Source: Propionivibrio dicarboxylicus
GTDB lineage: Bacteria > Pseudomonadota > Gammaproteobacteria > Burkholderiales > Rhodocyclaceae
Direction of reading: 5' to 3'
NCBI GenBank assembly: GCA_945902805.1
Contig: CAMDMZ010000043.1
Coordinates: 1 to 37,795 of the forward strand
Length of the DNA: 37,795 nucleotides
The position numbers were made by a program, and so were the translations under genes. This document shows, in pieces, positions 18,984 to 28,997 of the stretch. How positions within the stretch are numbered: the stretch's first letter is position 1; each line of letters opens with the position of its first letter. The notes beneath the pieces are model-generated. The model was not told the DNA's origin. It saw only the letters and a list, made by a program, of their open reading frames with translations, and did no database searches.

Positions 18984-20206
18984 TGGCGACAGGCGCCCTC
19001 GCCGGCTTAAGGGTGCTTGATCTTTCCCGCGTGCTGGCCGGGCCGTGGGCCTCGCAGCTGTTGGGCGATCTCGGCGCCGATGTGGTCAAGATTGAAAAAC
19101 CCCCAGGCGGCGACGACACGCGCGCCTGGGGGCCTCCCTGGCTGGACGACAGCGACGGCCAAGCGACCAGCGACGCCGCTTATTTCCTCTGCACCAACCG
19201 CAACAAGCGCTCGCTCACCGTCGATATCACCCGGCCGGAAGGCCAGGCCATCGTGCGCAAACTCGCTCAACAATCCGATGTCGTGCTCGAAAACTTCAAG
19301 GTCGACGGGATCAAAGCCTATGGTCTCGATTACGCCAGCTTGTCGGCGCTGAACCCGACGCTGATCTATTGCTCCATTACCGGCTTCGGCCAGGACGGCC
19401 CGTATGCCCCGCGCGCCGGCTACGATTTCCTGATCCAGGGCATGGGCGGACTGATGAGTCTGACCGGCCGCGCCGAGAGCGAAGAAGGTGCCGGGCCGCA
19501 GAAAGTGGGCGTCGCGCTGACCGACATTCTCACCGGACTCTACGCCAGCAACGCGATTCTCGCCGCGCTGGCGCATCGTACAAAAACTGGAGAAGGCCAA
19601 TACATCGACCTGGCCCTGCTCGACGTCCAGATCGCCTGCCTCGCCAACCAGGCCATGAATTACCTCGTTTCCGGCAAAGTACCGAAACGCATGGGTAACG
19701 CTCACCCCAACATCGTACCCTACCAGGATTTCCCCACCGCCGATGGCGACATGATCCTGGCGATCGGCAACGACGGTCAGTTCGCGCGCTTTTGCAGCAT
19801 CGCCGGACATGCGGAATGGGCCACCGATGAGCGCTTCGCGACCAACGCTGCACGCGTCAAGCATCGCACCGAGTTGATCCCGCTGTTGCGCCAAACCACG
19901 GTCATGAAGACTACCGCCGAGTGGATCGCCGCCCTCGAAAGCGCCGCTGTTCCCTGCGGCCCGATCAACGACCTGGCGGCGGTGTTTGCTGATCCGCAGG
20001 TGCAGCATCGTGGCATGCGCATCGACCTTCCCCATGCCGCCGGAGGCAGCGCACCCCAAGTCGCCAACCCGATCCATCTTTCCGCCACGCCCGTCGCCTA
20101 TCGTCGTGCGCCACCGCTGCTGGGGCAGGATACCGATGCTGTCTTGCGCGAACTCGGCTACGACGAGGCGACCCTCGCCACATTGCGCTCCACGGGCGTC
20201 ATATGA
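18983..20206 (+). CDS. CaiB/BaiF family (class III) CoA-transferase
   Basis: A 407-residue CoA-transferase moving CoA between carboxylic acids; substrate not predictable. The N-terminus reads LRVLDLSRVLAGPWASQLLG with DLGADVVKIEKP, the universal start of this family. RNKRSLTVDI, FGQDGPYAPRAGYDFLIQ and GVALTDILTGLYASNA follow, the last carrying the presumed catalytic Asp (ALTD). C-terminal VPCGPINDLAAVFADPQ is also typical. The ATG at 18983 overlaps the stop of the preceding gene. A longer in-frame reading (from 18920) would run through that gene. Its own stop overlaps the next ATG, so three genes are tightly coupled. Confidence 0.93.
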   Translation: MATGALAGLRVLDLSRVLAGPWASQLLGDLGADVVKIEKPPGGDDTRAWGPPWLDDSDGQATSDAAYFLCTNRNKRSLTVDITRPEGQAIVRKLAQQSDVVLENFKVDGIKAYGLDYASLSALNPTLIYCSITGFGQDGPYAPRAGYDFLIQGMGGLMSLTGRAESEEGAGPQKVGVALTDILTGLYASNAILAALAHRTKTGEGQYIDLALLDVQIACLANQAMNYLVSGKVPKRMGNAHPNIVPYQDFPTADGDMILAIGNDGQFARFCSIAGHAEWATDERFATNAARVKHRTELIPLLRQTTVMKTTAEWIAALESAAVPCGPINDLAAVFADPQVQHRGMRIDLPHAAGGSAPQVANPIHLSATPVAYRRAPPLLGQDTDAVLRELGYDEATLATLRSTGVI

Positions 20207-20784
20207 AGAACTTCCTTGTTGCACTCCTGATCACCCTATCCTTGCCCGCGCTGGCGGTGACCGAAGTCGCCGGCGTCACGTTCGCCGAGACCGCAAAAGT
20301 CGGCGCTGGTGAGACGGCGTTAAACGGCGCCGGCATGCGCGGCGTGCGTTTCCTCAAAGGCTACGCGATGGCCATGTATCTGCCACGCAAGACAACAACA
20401 GCGACGGAGGCGTTAAGCATGAACGGTCCGAAGCGGCTGATTATCGTGCCCTTGATCAACACGCCCGGTGAAGCCTTTGCCACCGCACTGCCCAACGGAA
20501 TCCGTAAGAATCACAGTGCGCAAGAGGTCGCCGTGCTCGACGCTCGCATTCAGGCACTCAAGGCGACGCTCATGGCGATCAGCACCATCCGGAAAGGTGC
20601 CAAGGTGCACCTCGACTGGTTGCCTGATACCCATAGTGGAATCACCCGCCTGACGATCAACGGCGAGACCCAAGGCGAAGACATCGCCGGGGAAGACTTC
20701 TACAAGGCCTTGCTGAATATCTGGCTAGGCGACCACCCGACGCAACGCGACCTCAAGGAAAATCTGCTCGGCAAGACCCCGTAA
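20203..20784 (+). CDS. Chalcone isomerase-like family protein, copy B
   Basis: A 193-residue exported paralogue of the gene at 18411. The signal peptide is MKNFLVALLITLSLPALA, followed by EVAGVTFAET, the repeat-encoded KVGAGETA and LNGAGMRGVRFLKGYAMAMYLP. The end GEDFYKALLNIWLGDHPTQ closely matches copy A. The middle is diverged, and HLDWLPDTHSGITRLTING keeps the same core. It overlaps the CoA-transferase stop by four bases. The dispersed repeat is in the same place in both paralogues, so these two copies may date from before the gene duplication. Confidence 0.84.
   Translation: MKNFLVALLITLSLPALAVTEVAGVTFAETAKVGAGETALNGAGMRGVRFLKGYAMAMYLPRKTTTATEALSMNGPKRLIIVPLINTPGEAFATALPNGIRKNHSAQEVAVLDARIQALKATLMAISTIRKGAKVHLDWLPDTHSGITRLTINGETQGEDIAGEDFYKALLNIWLGDHPTQRDLKENLLGKTP
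20295..20319 (+). repeat. 25-bp dispersed repeat, copy 6
   Basis: One difference from copy 5 (T at position 16). It is sense and encodes KVGAGETA. Its position corresponds to that of copy 5 in the paralogue. Confidence 0.88.
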
Positions 20785-20878
20785 TGGGGGTGGCGATGTG
20801 GGCGAATTCGGTTCAACGTGAAGCCGGTAGGGTGTAGTAAGCTTCAAACCACAAATAAAACTATCTGGAGGAAACATC

Positions 20879-21823
20879 ATGAAACTGCGTACCCTCGTCG
20901 CTGCCGGCGCCGCCTTGTCGCTCAGCTTTGCCGTCCAGGCCCAGGAATTCGTCAATGTACTGACCGGCGGCACGTCCGGCGTGTATTACCCGATGGGCGT
21001 GGCCCTGTCGCAGATCTACGGCAAAGCACTGCCCGGAGCCAAGGTCTCGGTGCAGGCAACCAAGGCTTCGGTGGAGAATCTGAATTTGCTGCAGGCCGGG
21101 CGCGGTGAAATTGGTTTCACGCTCGGCGATAGTCTGAGCGATGCTTGGAAGGGTAACGAGGAAGTCGGCTTCAAGGCGCCACTGAAAAAGCTGCGTACCA
21201 TCGCCGCGATCTATCCGAATTACATCCAGATCGTCGCCAATGCCGATTCCGGCATCAAGACCCTGGCCGATCTCAAGGGCAAGCGCGTCGCCGTTGGCGC
21301 ACCGAAATCCGGCACCGAACTCAATGCGCGCGAGATCTTCAAGGCGGCCGGAATGAGCTACAAGGATATGGCCAAAGTCGAGTACCTGCCGTTTGGTGAA
21401 TCGGTCGAGTTGATCAAGAATCGGCAGCTCGATGCGACGCTGATTTCGGCTGGCCTGGGCGTGGCGGCAGTGCGTGATCTGGCGACAGCGATGAAGATCG
21501 TGGTGGTACCCGTTCCCGCCGACGTGGTGCAGAAAATTGGCGATGCGGCGTACCAGTCAGCCAGCATTCCGGGTAACACCTATGGCGGCCAAACGGCCGA
21601 GGTACCGACGGTCGCGATCCAGAACTTCCTCGTCACCCACGAAGGCGTCTCCACCGACACCGCCTACAAGATGACCAAGGCGATGTTCTACAACCTGGCC
21701 GAACTCCACTCGGCCCATGCCGCCGCCAAGGTGATCAGCAAGGAGACCGCCGCGAAGAATCCGCCGGTGCCGCTGCATCCGGGTGCCGAAAAGTATTACA
21801 AGGAAGCCGGACTGACCAAGTAA
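20879..21823 (+). CDS. TAXI-family TRAP transporter solute-binding protein
   Basis: A 314-residue periplasmic binding protein delivering its ligand to the fused TRAP permease downstream. The signal peptide MKLRTLVAAGAALSLSFAVQ ends AQ. It then shows NVLTGGTSGVYYPMGVALS, the core TAXI motif, QATKASVENLNLLQAGRGEIGF, and LADLKGKRVAVGAPKSGTE. The ligand is unknown; known TAXI relatives bind glutamate or other carboxylates. A strong CTGGAGG ribosome site lies eight bases before the ATG. The 94 bases before it hold no gene. It starts the densely packed run that reaches ybaK at 26162. Confidence 0.93.
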   Translation: MKLRTLVAAGAALSLSFAVQAQEFVNVLTGGTSGVYYPMGVALSQIYGKALPGAKVSVQATKASVENLNLLQAGRGEIGFTLGDSLSDAWKGNEEVGFKAPLKKLRTIAAIYPNYIQIVANADSGIKTLADLKGKRVAVGAPKSGTELNAREIFKAAGMSYKDMAKVEYLPFGESVELIKNRQLDATLISAGLGVAAVRDLATAMKIVVVPVPADVVQKIGDAAYQSASIPGNTYGGQTAEVPTVAIQNFLVTHEGVSTDTAYKMTKAMFYNLAELHSAHAAAKVISKETAAKNPPVPLHPGAEKYYKEAGLTK

Positions 21824-21841
21824 GCCTTGAAGGGAAGCGGC

Positions 21842-23913
<2,072 letters not shown>

Positions 23914-23917
<4 letters not shown>

Positions 23918-24282
23918 TCTGTCTTGCGGCCGGCGCGATTACTGCAAGCCTGGCGATCGATACCTTTACCCTGGCCTGGACGCACTCGATCGAAAAAATT
24001 CGCTGGGAAGAAGATTGGCGCATTGTGGCCGGTCGCTTGCGCATCAGCGAAGCCCGCATCCGGGGCAGCGGTGCCGGTATGGAGCCGCCGCCCGATGCCG
24101 TGTTGCGTGATGGCGTCTGGCATTACCGCCCGCCGCTACCGCCCCAGCAACATCTGCGCTTGACGCATTCGCCACACACAGCGGACTATGAACTTTGCTT
24201 TTCTGGACAGTGCCAGCCACTTGCGCAATATCTGCCAGGAATCGACAATAACGCCGTGATCGAACTGAGGGCCTGCCCATGA
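23914..24282 (+). CDS. DUF1850 domain-containing protein
   Basis: A 122-residue protein of the DUF1850 family, which is regularly encoded next to TAXI TRAP transporters; its role is unknown. FTLAWTHSIEKIRWEEDWRI contains the typical TxxWxHSVEK-like core, and GAGMEPPPDAVLRDGVWHY the second conserved part. A short hydrophobic N-terminus (MICLAAGAITASLAI) may be a signal or anchor. The ATG at 23914 overlaps the permease stop (ATGA). A start at 23869 would lengthen the overlap. Its stop in turn overlaps the ogt ATG. Confidence 0.8.
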
Positions 24283-24758
24283 CATCCACCGCTGCCACTG
24301 CCTTTTCCGCCGTCCTACCAACACCGACTTTTTCGCTCGGCATCCGTTGCAACGACGACGAAATTACAGAAATCGTCTACCTCGAACCCACCGCAGAAAT
24401 CAAACCCACGTCGCTGCTGGCCAAGGAAACCGTGCGCCAGCTCAAGGCCTATCTCAAGGATTCCCGTTTTGAATTCGGCCTGCCGCTGGCACCCGCCGGT
24501 ACGCCATTCCAGCGCAAGGTTTGGGCACAAATTGCCGCCATTCCCTGTGGCGCCACCAAGAGTTACGGCGAGGTGGCAACGGCCATTCACAGCGGCCCTC
24601 GCGCGGTGGGCAATGCCTGCGGCGCCAACCCGTACCCGCTGGTCGTACCTTGCCATCGCGTGCTGGCGGCAAATCATGGACTGGGCGGTTTCGCGCGCCA
24701 GCGCGGTGGCTTTTTGCTCGATGTGAAGCGCTGGCTATTGCAGCATGAAGGAGTCTGA
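24279..24758 (+). CDS. ogt: Methylated-DNA-[protein]-cysteine S-methyltransferase
   Basis: A 159-residue suicide repair protein that takes alkyl groups from O6-alkylguanine. The acceptor Cys is C125 in the PCHRV motif (NPYPLVVPCHRVLAAN). TPFQRKVWAQIAAIPCGATKSYGEVA is the DNA-binding helix-turn-helix region, and GGFARQRGGFLLDVKRWLL is the usual end. The N-terminal AVLPTPTF is encoded by the only minus-oriented copy of the dispersed repeat (24308-24332). The ATG overlaps the DUF1850 stop. The last 14 bases overlap the recombinase gene. Confidence 0.93.
   Translation: MTSTAATAFSAVLPTPTFSLGIRCNDDEITEIVYLEPTAEIKPTSLLAKETVRQLKAYLKDSRFEFGLPLAPAGTPFQRKVWAQIAAIPCGATKSYGEVATAIHSGPRAVGNACGANPYPLVVPCHRVLAANHGLGGFARQRGGFLLDVKRWLLQHEGV
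24308..24332 (-). repeat. 25-bp dispersed repeat, copy 8 (only copy on the minus strand)
   Basis: Two differences from copy 1. It is antisense in the plus-strand ogt gene and encodes AVLPTPTF. Confidence 0.82.
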
Positions 24759-25662
24759 CGCCGCGCTGATCGACGAATTCATCGATCATCTCTGGCTGGC
24801 CGATGGTCTGGCGAAGAACACGCTGGCCGCGTATCGCACCGATCTGACGCTCTTTGCCGCGTGGCTGAGCCACCGGCCGCCAATGGAGCCACGGCAAATA
24901 GTCGGTGCTGACGAGACGGCGATCAACGGCTATCTGACGTATCTGCACACCCGCGAAGGCGGCATCAAAGCCACCAGCCAGAATCGCCTTCTCGCCAGTT
25001 TGCGCCGCTGCTTTCAATGGCTGATTGCCCAAGGCAAACTGGACAAGGATCCGCTAGTCAATATCGCGCGCCCGATGCCGAGTTCGCGATTCCCCAAGAC
25101 GCTGTCGGAAAAACAGGTCGAGGCGCTACTCAACGCTCCCGATCTCGAAACATCGCTCGGCCTGCGCGACAAGGCGATGCTGGAACTGCTCTACGCCACC
25201 GGGCTCCGTGTCTCCGAATTAGTGGCTGTGCGGCTGTTCGAAGTCAGCCTCAACGATCATGTCGTGCGCGTCATAGGCAAAGGCTCGAAGGAGCGCCTGG
25301 TCCCGCTGGGCGAAGTCGCCGCCAACTGGCTGCAGCGCTACCTTGCTCAGGCGCGCAACGAACTGCTGGACGGGCGCAGTTCCGATGCAGTGTTCGTCAC
25401 CATTCGTGGCGCCGCCATGACGCGCCAGATGTTCTGGACGCTGATCAAGAAGTACGCGCTGCAAGTGGGCATCCCTGCCGAACGGATTTCACCGCACGTT
25501 TTGCGCCATGCCTTCGCCACGCATCTACTGAATCACGGCGCCGATTTGCGCGTGGTGCAACTACTGCTCGGGCACGCCGACATCTCGACCACGCAGGTCT
25601 ATACTCATGTTGCACGCGAACGACTCAAACAACTGCATCATCAGCATCACCCACGCGGATGA
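24745..25662 (+). CDS. xerD: Tyrosine site-specific recombinase, XerD type
   Basis: A 305-residue tyrosine recombinase, expected to work with XerC at dif to resolve chromosome dimers. Catalytic residues are R155 (ATGLRVSEL), K179 (GKGSKERLVPLG), H251 and R254 (HVLRHAFATH), H277 (LLGHADIS) and the nucleophile Y286 (TTQVYTHV). The N-terminal SAM-like domain is complete, starting MKESDAALIDEFIDHLWL. A sense copy of the dispersed repeat (24897-24921) encodes IVGADETA between two helices of that domain. The region appears a few residues longer than in E. coli XerD. A chromosomal setting in a housekeeping operon, rather than next to an integration site, supports xerD over a phage integrase. Confidence 0.9.
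   Translation: MKESDAALIDEFIDHLWLADGLAKNTLAAYRTDLTLFAAWLSHRPPMEPRQIVGADETAINGYLTYLHTREGGIKATSQNRLLASLRRCFQWLIAQGKLDKDPLVNIARPMPSSRFPKTLSEKQVEALLNAPDLETSLGLRDKAMLELLYATGLRVSELVAVRLFEVSLNDHVVRVIGKGSKERLVPLGEVAANWLQRYLAQARNELLDGRSSDAVFVTIRGAAMTRQMFWTLIKKYALQVGIPAERISPHVLRHAFATHLLNHGADLRVVQLLLGHADISTTQVYTHVARERLKQLHHQHHPRG
24897..24921 (+). repeat. 25-bp dispersed repeat, copy 9
   Basis: One difference from the consensus (T at position 3). It is sense in xerD and encodes IVGADETA. Confidence 0.86.
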
Positions 25663-25670
25663 AAGCCATC

Positions 25671-26162
25671 ATGAGACACGAAGAACACGCCCCGGAAACT
25701 CCGGCCACCAAGTTCCTGCAACAGCATCGCATCGCCCATTCCAACCATCTTTACGAATACGAAGAACACGGCGGCACCAGTGTGTCTTCGCGCGAACTGA
25801 ACGTCAGCGAGCACGCCGTGGTGAAAACACTGGTGATGGAAGATGAAAACGCCAAACCCATGATCGTGCTGATGCACGGTGATCGCAAAGTATCGACCAA
25901 AGAGTTGGCACGTCAGATCGGCGTCAAGAAAGTCGGCCCCTGCAAGCCCGAAGATGCCCAGCGCCACACCGGCTATATGGTCGGCGGTTGCTCGCCCTTC
26001 GGCACCAAGAAAGCGCTCCCGGTACATATGGAAAAGAGCATTCTCGACTTGCCGTTGATCTACATCAACGGCGGCAAGCGCGGCTATCTGGTTGGTGTTC
26101 ATCCGCACGACATCCTTCGCGTATTGGCGCCGAAGATCGTCGAGTGTGGACTGAAAGACTGA
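25671..26162 (+). CDS. ybaK: YbaK/EbsC family Cys-tRNA(Pro) deacylase
   Basis: A 163-residue trans-editing enzyme that hydrolyses Cys-tRNA(Pro) misacylated by prolyl-tRNA synthetase. The family core reads KVSTKELARQIGVKKVGPC, then HTGYMVGGCSPFGTKKALPV with the catalytic-region Lys and Gly, and YINGGKRGYLVGVHP. I place the start at ATG 25671. An ATG at 25659 overlaps the xerD stop (ATGA) and is equally possible, adding MKAI. A much longer open frame upstream (from 25017) is a shadow of xerD. It ends one base before the convergent stop of the next gene. Confidence 0.9.
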   Translation: MRHEEHAPETPATKFLQQHRIAHSNHLYEYEEHGGTSVSSRELNVSEHAVVKTLVMEDENAKPMIVLMHGDRKVSTKELARQIGVKKVGPCKPEDAQRHTGYMVGGCSPFGTKKALPVHMEKSILDLPLIYINGGKRGYLVGVHPHDILRVLAPKIVECGLKD

Positions 26163-26783
26163 TCAGCGCGACTTGTAGGTTGGCAGGCTAAGCTGATAGC
26201 GAATCGCCGCCAGACGCAGCGCAAGCACCACCACGCCACCGGCGGCGGCACTGGCTGCATCGCTCAAACCGAAGTGCAAGCTACCCAGCAGCGTCAAGGC
26301 ACCAAACCATGACGCGGTAGCGTAGAGCGTACCGGGCCGCATGATCAACGGCACCTCATTGACCAGGATGTCGCGCAGCATGCCGCCGACGACACCGGTA
26401 ATCACCGCCAGCAACGAGGCCGACAGCCAATGTACATCGGCGGCCAGTGCAATCTGGCAACCGACCACGGTGAACAAGGCCAGGCCGATCGCATCGGGCA
26501 GGACAAACAGTTCTGGGTGAATCTTCACGCGACGCGCGAGAATGAAGGTGAAGCCGACCGCCAGCAGCCCGCAGATCAGATAGCCGACGTCGCCCAGCCA
26601 GAATACCTGGCGTTCCAGCAAGACATCGCGCACGGTGCCACCACCGAGGCTCGCGGCGAGCCCAACCGTGATGGCACCCACCAGATCCATCTGCTTGCTT
26701 TCCGTTTCCAGTACCGCTGAAGCCGCGTTCACCGCTACCGCCGCCATGCCCACGGCGTAGATGAGATCGGTCGGCGAAGTCAC
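26163..26783 (-). CDS. UPF0126 (YicG/TRIC-like) inner-membrane protein
   Basis: A 206-residue membrane protein with about seven hydrophobic segments and an internal duplication. Each half carries a GG-x-x-RD signature (SLGGGTVRDVLLER and VVGGMLRDILVNEVP). The Pfam family is now called glycine transporter, and it is related to trimeric intracellular cation channels; the substrate here is unproven. It overlaps folB by four bases and so is co-transcribed with it. It is tail to tail with ybaK with no spacing, leaving no room for a separate terminator. Confidence 0.88.
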   Translation of the reverse strand: MTSPTDLIYAVGMAAVAVNAASAVLETESKQMDLVGAITVGLAASLGGGTVRDVLLERQVFWLGDVGYLICGLLAVGFTFILARRVKIHPELFVLPDAIGLALFTVVGCQIALAADVHWLSASLLAVITGVVGGMLRDILVNEVPLIMRPGTLYATASWFGALTLLGSLHFGLSDAASAAAGGVVVLALRLAAIRYQLSLPTYKSR

Positions 26784-27127
26784 CGCGAGCGCTCGATCTG
26801 CACCCCGACGCGACGCACGCCTTTCATGATGCCGATTTTGGCGATGCTGATTTTGACCCAGGGCGCGCCGAATTCGTGGAGCAGCAAGCCGATCACATAC
26901 TCGCCCAAGGTTTCCAGCAAGTTGAAGTGACGCACCGCGAGTTCGGCGCGGATGCGCTCGATCACCTCGTCGTAGCGGATGGTCTTGGCAATATCGTCGT
27001 CACGCGCCGCTTCGTCGGGCACACCAAACGTCAGCGACAACTCCAGCGTCTGCTTGGTCACCTTCTCGCGCTCGAAAATCCCGACATGGGCCTCGACCCG
27101 CATATCGTCGATGAAAATGAAGTCCAC
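26780..27127 (-). CDS. folB: Dihydroneopterin aldolase
   Basis: A 115-residue folate-synthesis enzyme converting dihydroneopterin to hydroxymethyl-dihydropterin. It shows FIDDMRVEAHVGIFEREK at the start, TIRYDEVIERI, FNLLETLGEYVIGLLL (pterin-binding Glu) and VKISIAKIGIMKGV with the catalytic-region Lys. The start is GTG 27127, preceded by GAGG at suitable spacing. It is divergent from plsY with 41 bases between. The folB-plsY-tsaD neighbourhood is common in proteobacteria. Confidence 0.92.
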   Translation of the reverse strand: MDFIFIDDMRVEAHVGIFEREKVTKQTLELSLTFGVPDEAARDDDIAKTIRYDEVIERIRAELAVRHFNLLETLGEYVIGLLLHEFGAPWVKISIAKIGIMKGVRRVGVQIERSR

Positions 27128-27168
27128 GCTGCCGCCTCGCCTTGCTCGTTTAGAATTGCAGGCATTCT

Positions 27169-27798
27169 ATGGAATCCCTCGACACTCTGCTCATCCCCGT
27201 CATCGCCGCCGTGCTGGGCTATCTGCTCGGTTCGGTGCCCTTTGCCGTCGTGGTCTCCAAGCTCTTTGGCCTGGCCGACCCGCGCAGTCACGGCTCCGGC
27301 AACCCCGGTGCGACCAATGTGCTGCGCACCGGCAACAAAGCCGCCGCGATACTGACATTGATCGGTGACGCGGCCAAGGGCTGGCTGGCCATGTTCATCG
27401 CGCAAAAAGTCGGCGCTGGCGAGACGGCGGCGGGCATCGCCGGACTCGCCGCCTTCCTTGGCCACGTCTATCCATTCACGCTGGGATTCAAGGGCGGCAA
27501 AGGTGTCGCCACGGCGCTGGGGGTGATGCTCGGGTTTTCCTCTAGCCTGGCCGGTTTTGCCCTGCTGATCTGGCTTTCCGTCGCAGTCATCACGCGCTAT
27601 TCGTCTCTGGCGGCCTTGGTGGCTGCATTCGCCGCTCCCTTCGCCGCTTGGTTCATGATTGGTAAGCTGGCGGTTGCTTTGCCGATCACGATCATGTCGT
27701 CAGTGCTCATCCTGCGCCACAAGAGCAATATCGAAAAGCTCTTCGCCGGCACCGAGAGCCGCATCGGCTCCGGCAAGAAGGTCGCTCAGAAAGCCTGA
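27169..27798 (+). CDS. plsY: Glycerol-3-phosphate acyltransferase PlsY
   Basis: A 209-residue inner-membrane enzyme acylating glycerol-3-phosphate from acyl-phosphate, the first step of phospholipid synthesis. Conserved motifs are [16 protein letters not shown], and [18 protein letters not shown] near residue 100. Hydrophobic segments fit the 7-TM family. The linker QKVGAGETA before AGLAAFLGH is encoded by a sense copy of the dispersed repeat (27405-27429). As judged from memory the length of this stretch equals relatives, so nothing was simply inserted. A TAGAAT at 27151-27156 may be the -10 box. It overlaps the convergent tsaD by 13 bases. Confidence 0.94.
   Translation: MESLDTLLIPVIAAVLGYLLGSVPFAVVVSKLFGLADPRSHGSGNPGATNVLRTGNKAAAILTLIGDAAKGWLAMFIAQKVGAGETAAGIAGLAAFLGHVYPFTLGFKGGKGVATALGVMLGFSSSLAGFALLIWLSVAVITRYSSLAALVAAFAAPFAAWFMIGKLAVALPITIMSSVLILRHKSNIEKLFAGTESRIGSGKKVAQKA
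27405..27429 (+). repeat. 25-bp dispersed repeat, copy 10
   Basis: Identical to copy 5 over all 25 bases. It is sense in plsY and encodes KVGAGETA. Confidence 0.92.
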
Positions 27799-28811
27799 GC
27801 GAGTTCGTTTAGTGGCCAGCGCGGACGTACCGCGAAGGCACCGCCACGCGATTCCGGCACCATGCCGCGCAACAGACGCTGGGCTCCGCAAAAGGCAATC
27901 ATCGCACCGTTATCGGTGCACAACTCCAGTTCCGGGTAAAACACCTTGCCGCCGAACTTCGCCATCGCCGCGTCGAGGCGCTCGCGCAGACGCAGGTTGG
28001 CACCAACACCGCCGGCAACTACAAGGCGCGAAAGTCGGTGCTTACGGCACGCCGCAATCGCTTTCGTGGCCAATACCTCGGCGACCGCCTCCTGAAACTC
28101 CGCCGCGAGATCTGCCTTGTCTGCCTCATCCAGCGATCGGCTCCGCACGATAGTCAGTACCGCCGTCTTCAACCCGGAAAAACTGAAGGCGAGATCGCCA
28201 CTGTTCAGCATTGGCCGTGGCAATTTGAATCGCCCAGCCGTCCCTTTCATCGCCAACGCCGCCAAGGCCGGTCCGCCGGGGTAGCCCAGCCCTAAGAGTT
28301 TCGCCGTCTTGTCAAACGCCTCACCCGCCGCGTCGTCCAACGATTCACCCAGAAGTTCGTATTCGCCGACCTCGGCCACGCGCATCAACTGCGTATGCCC
28401 GCCGGAAACCAATAGCGCGATGAAGGGAAACTCCGGTGGCGATTTCCCCAGCAAGGGCGAAAGGAGATGGCCTTCGAGGTGATGTACCGGTAGCGCTGAA
28501 ATGTTCAAGGTCTGTGCCAAGGCTTCGGCAAAGCTGGCACCGACCAGCAAGGCGCCCGCCAATCCGGGGCCGGACGTATAGGCGATGGCGGCCATATCGG
28601 AACGATGGCATGCCGCCTCCACCAAGACGCGTTCCAGCAGGGGAATTAGGCGCCGGATGTGGTCACGTGAAGCGAGTTCAGGTACCACCCCGCCATACTC
28701 CTCGTGCATTGCTACCTGAGTATGTACCGCATGCGAGAGCAAACCAAGGTCTGTATCGTAGACGGCCAGACCGGTTTCGTCGCAGGAGGATTCAATGCCT
28801 AGCACGCGCAT
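27786..28811 (-). CDS. tsaD: tRNA N6-adenosine threonylcarbamoyltransferase
   Basis: A 341-residue ASKHA-fold enzyme that adds threonylcarbamoyl to A37 of ANN-decoding tRNAs. Metal-binding H111 and H115 lie in [12 protein letters not shown]. The start [19 protein letters not shown] is the signature of the family. [28 protein letters not shown]-like [15 protein letters not shown], and the C-terminal [10 protein letters not shown] are all present. A weak repeat copy (28030-28054) encodes CRKHRLSR in a frame unlike the other copies. It is the last core gene before the accessory region and diverges from the repeat-protein gene. Confidence 0.96.
   Translation of the reverse strand: MRVLGIESSCDETGLAVYDTDLGLLSHAVHTQVAMHEEYGGVVPELASRDHIRRLIPLLERVLVEAACHRSDMAAIAYTSGPGLAGALLVGASFAEALAQTLNISALPVHHLEGHLLSPLLGKSPPEFPFIALLVSGGHTQLMRVAEVGEYELLGESLDDAAGEAFDKTAKLLGLGYPGGPALAALAMKGTAGRFKLPRPMLNSGDLAFSFSGLKTAVLTIVRSRSLDEADKADLAAEFQEAVAEVLATKAIAACRKHRLSRLVVAGGVGANLRLRERLDAAMAKFGGKVFYPELELCTDNGAMIAFCGAQRLLRGMVPESRGGAFAVRPRWPLNELAQAF
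28030..28054 (+). repeat. 25-bp dispersed repeat, weak copy 11
   Basis: About 21 of 25 positions match copy 4. It is antisense in tsaD, read in a different frame (CRKHRLSR). It may be a decayed copy or chance. Confidence 0.4.
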
Positions 28812-28892
28812 TGTTCAAGAATATACTCTCAGCATCGTATTCAAAATCCGAGTCACGAAACAAAATTGCGGGACGCCTCAACAGGAGAACGC

Positions 28893-28997
28893 TTGTCTGA
28901 TACGCGACGTCTTACTGACGGTGATCAAAATCAAAATTCCGTACCCACACCTCGGCATCAAGACTCTCTTGGGTTCGTTTGGCAATTTCAAACGTAA
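28893..28997 (+). CDS. Possible 34-codon leader ORF (TTG start)
   Basis: A TTG preceded by AGGAG with a 5-base gap opens a 34-codon frame (MSDTRRLTDGDQ...) ending in TAA at 28995. It has the best ribosome site in the region. It lies in a different frame from the large repeat protein, whose hydrophobic signal sequence begins just after this stop. It may be a leader peptide that couples translation, or the displaced true N-terminus of the large protein after a frameshift. Confidence 0.35.
   Translation: MSDTRRLTDGDQNQNSVPTPRHQDSLGFVWQFQT

Noticed and set aside
20812-20840. TTCAAC and TAGTAA at 17-base spacing as the TAXI operon promoter
   Set aside because: Each box matches only three of six consensus bases.
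25933-25957. Repeat-like sequence in ybaK (KKVGPCKP)
   Set aside because: Only about 16 of 25 positions match, and the peptide is close to the normal family sequence.
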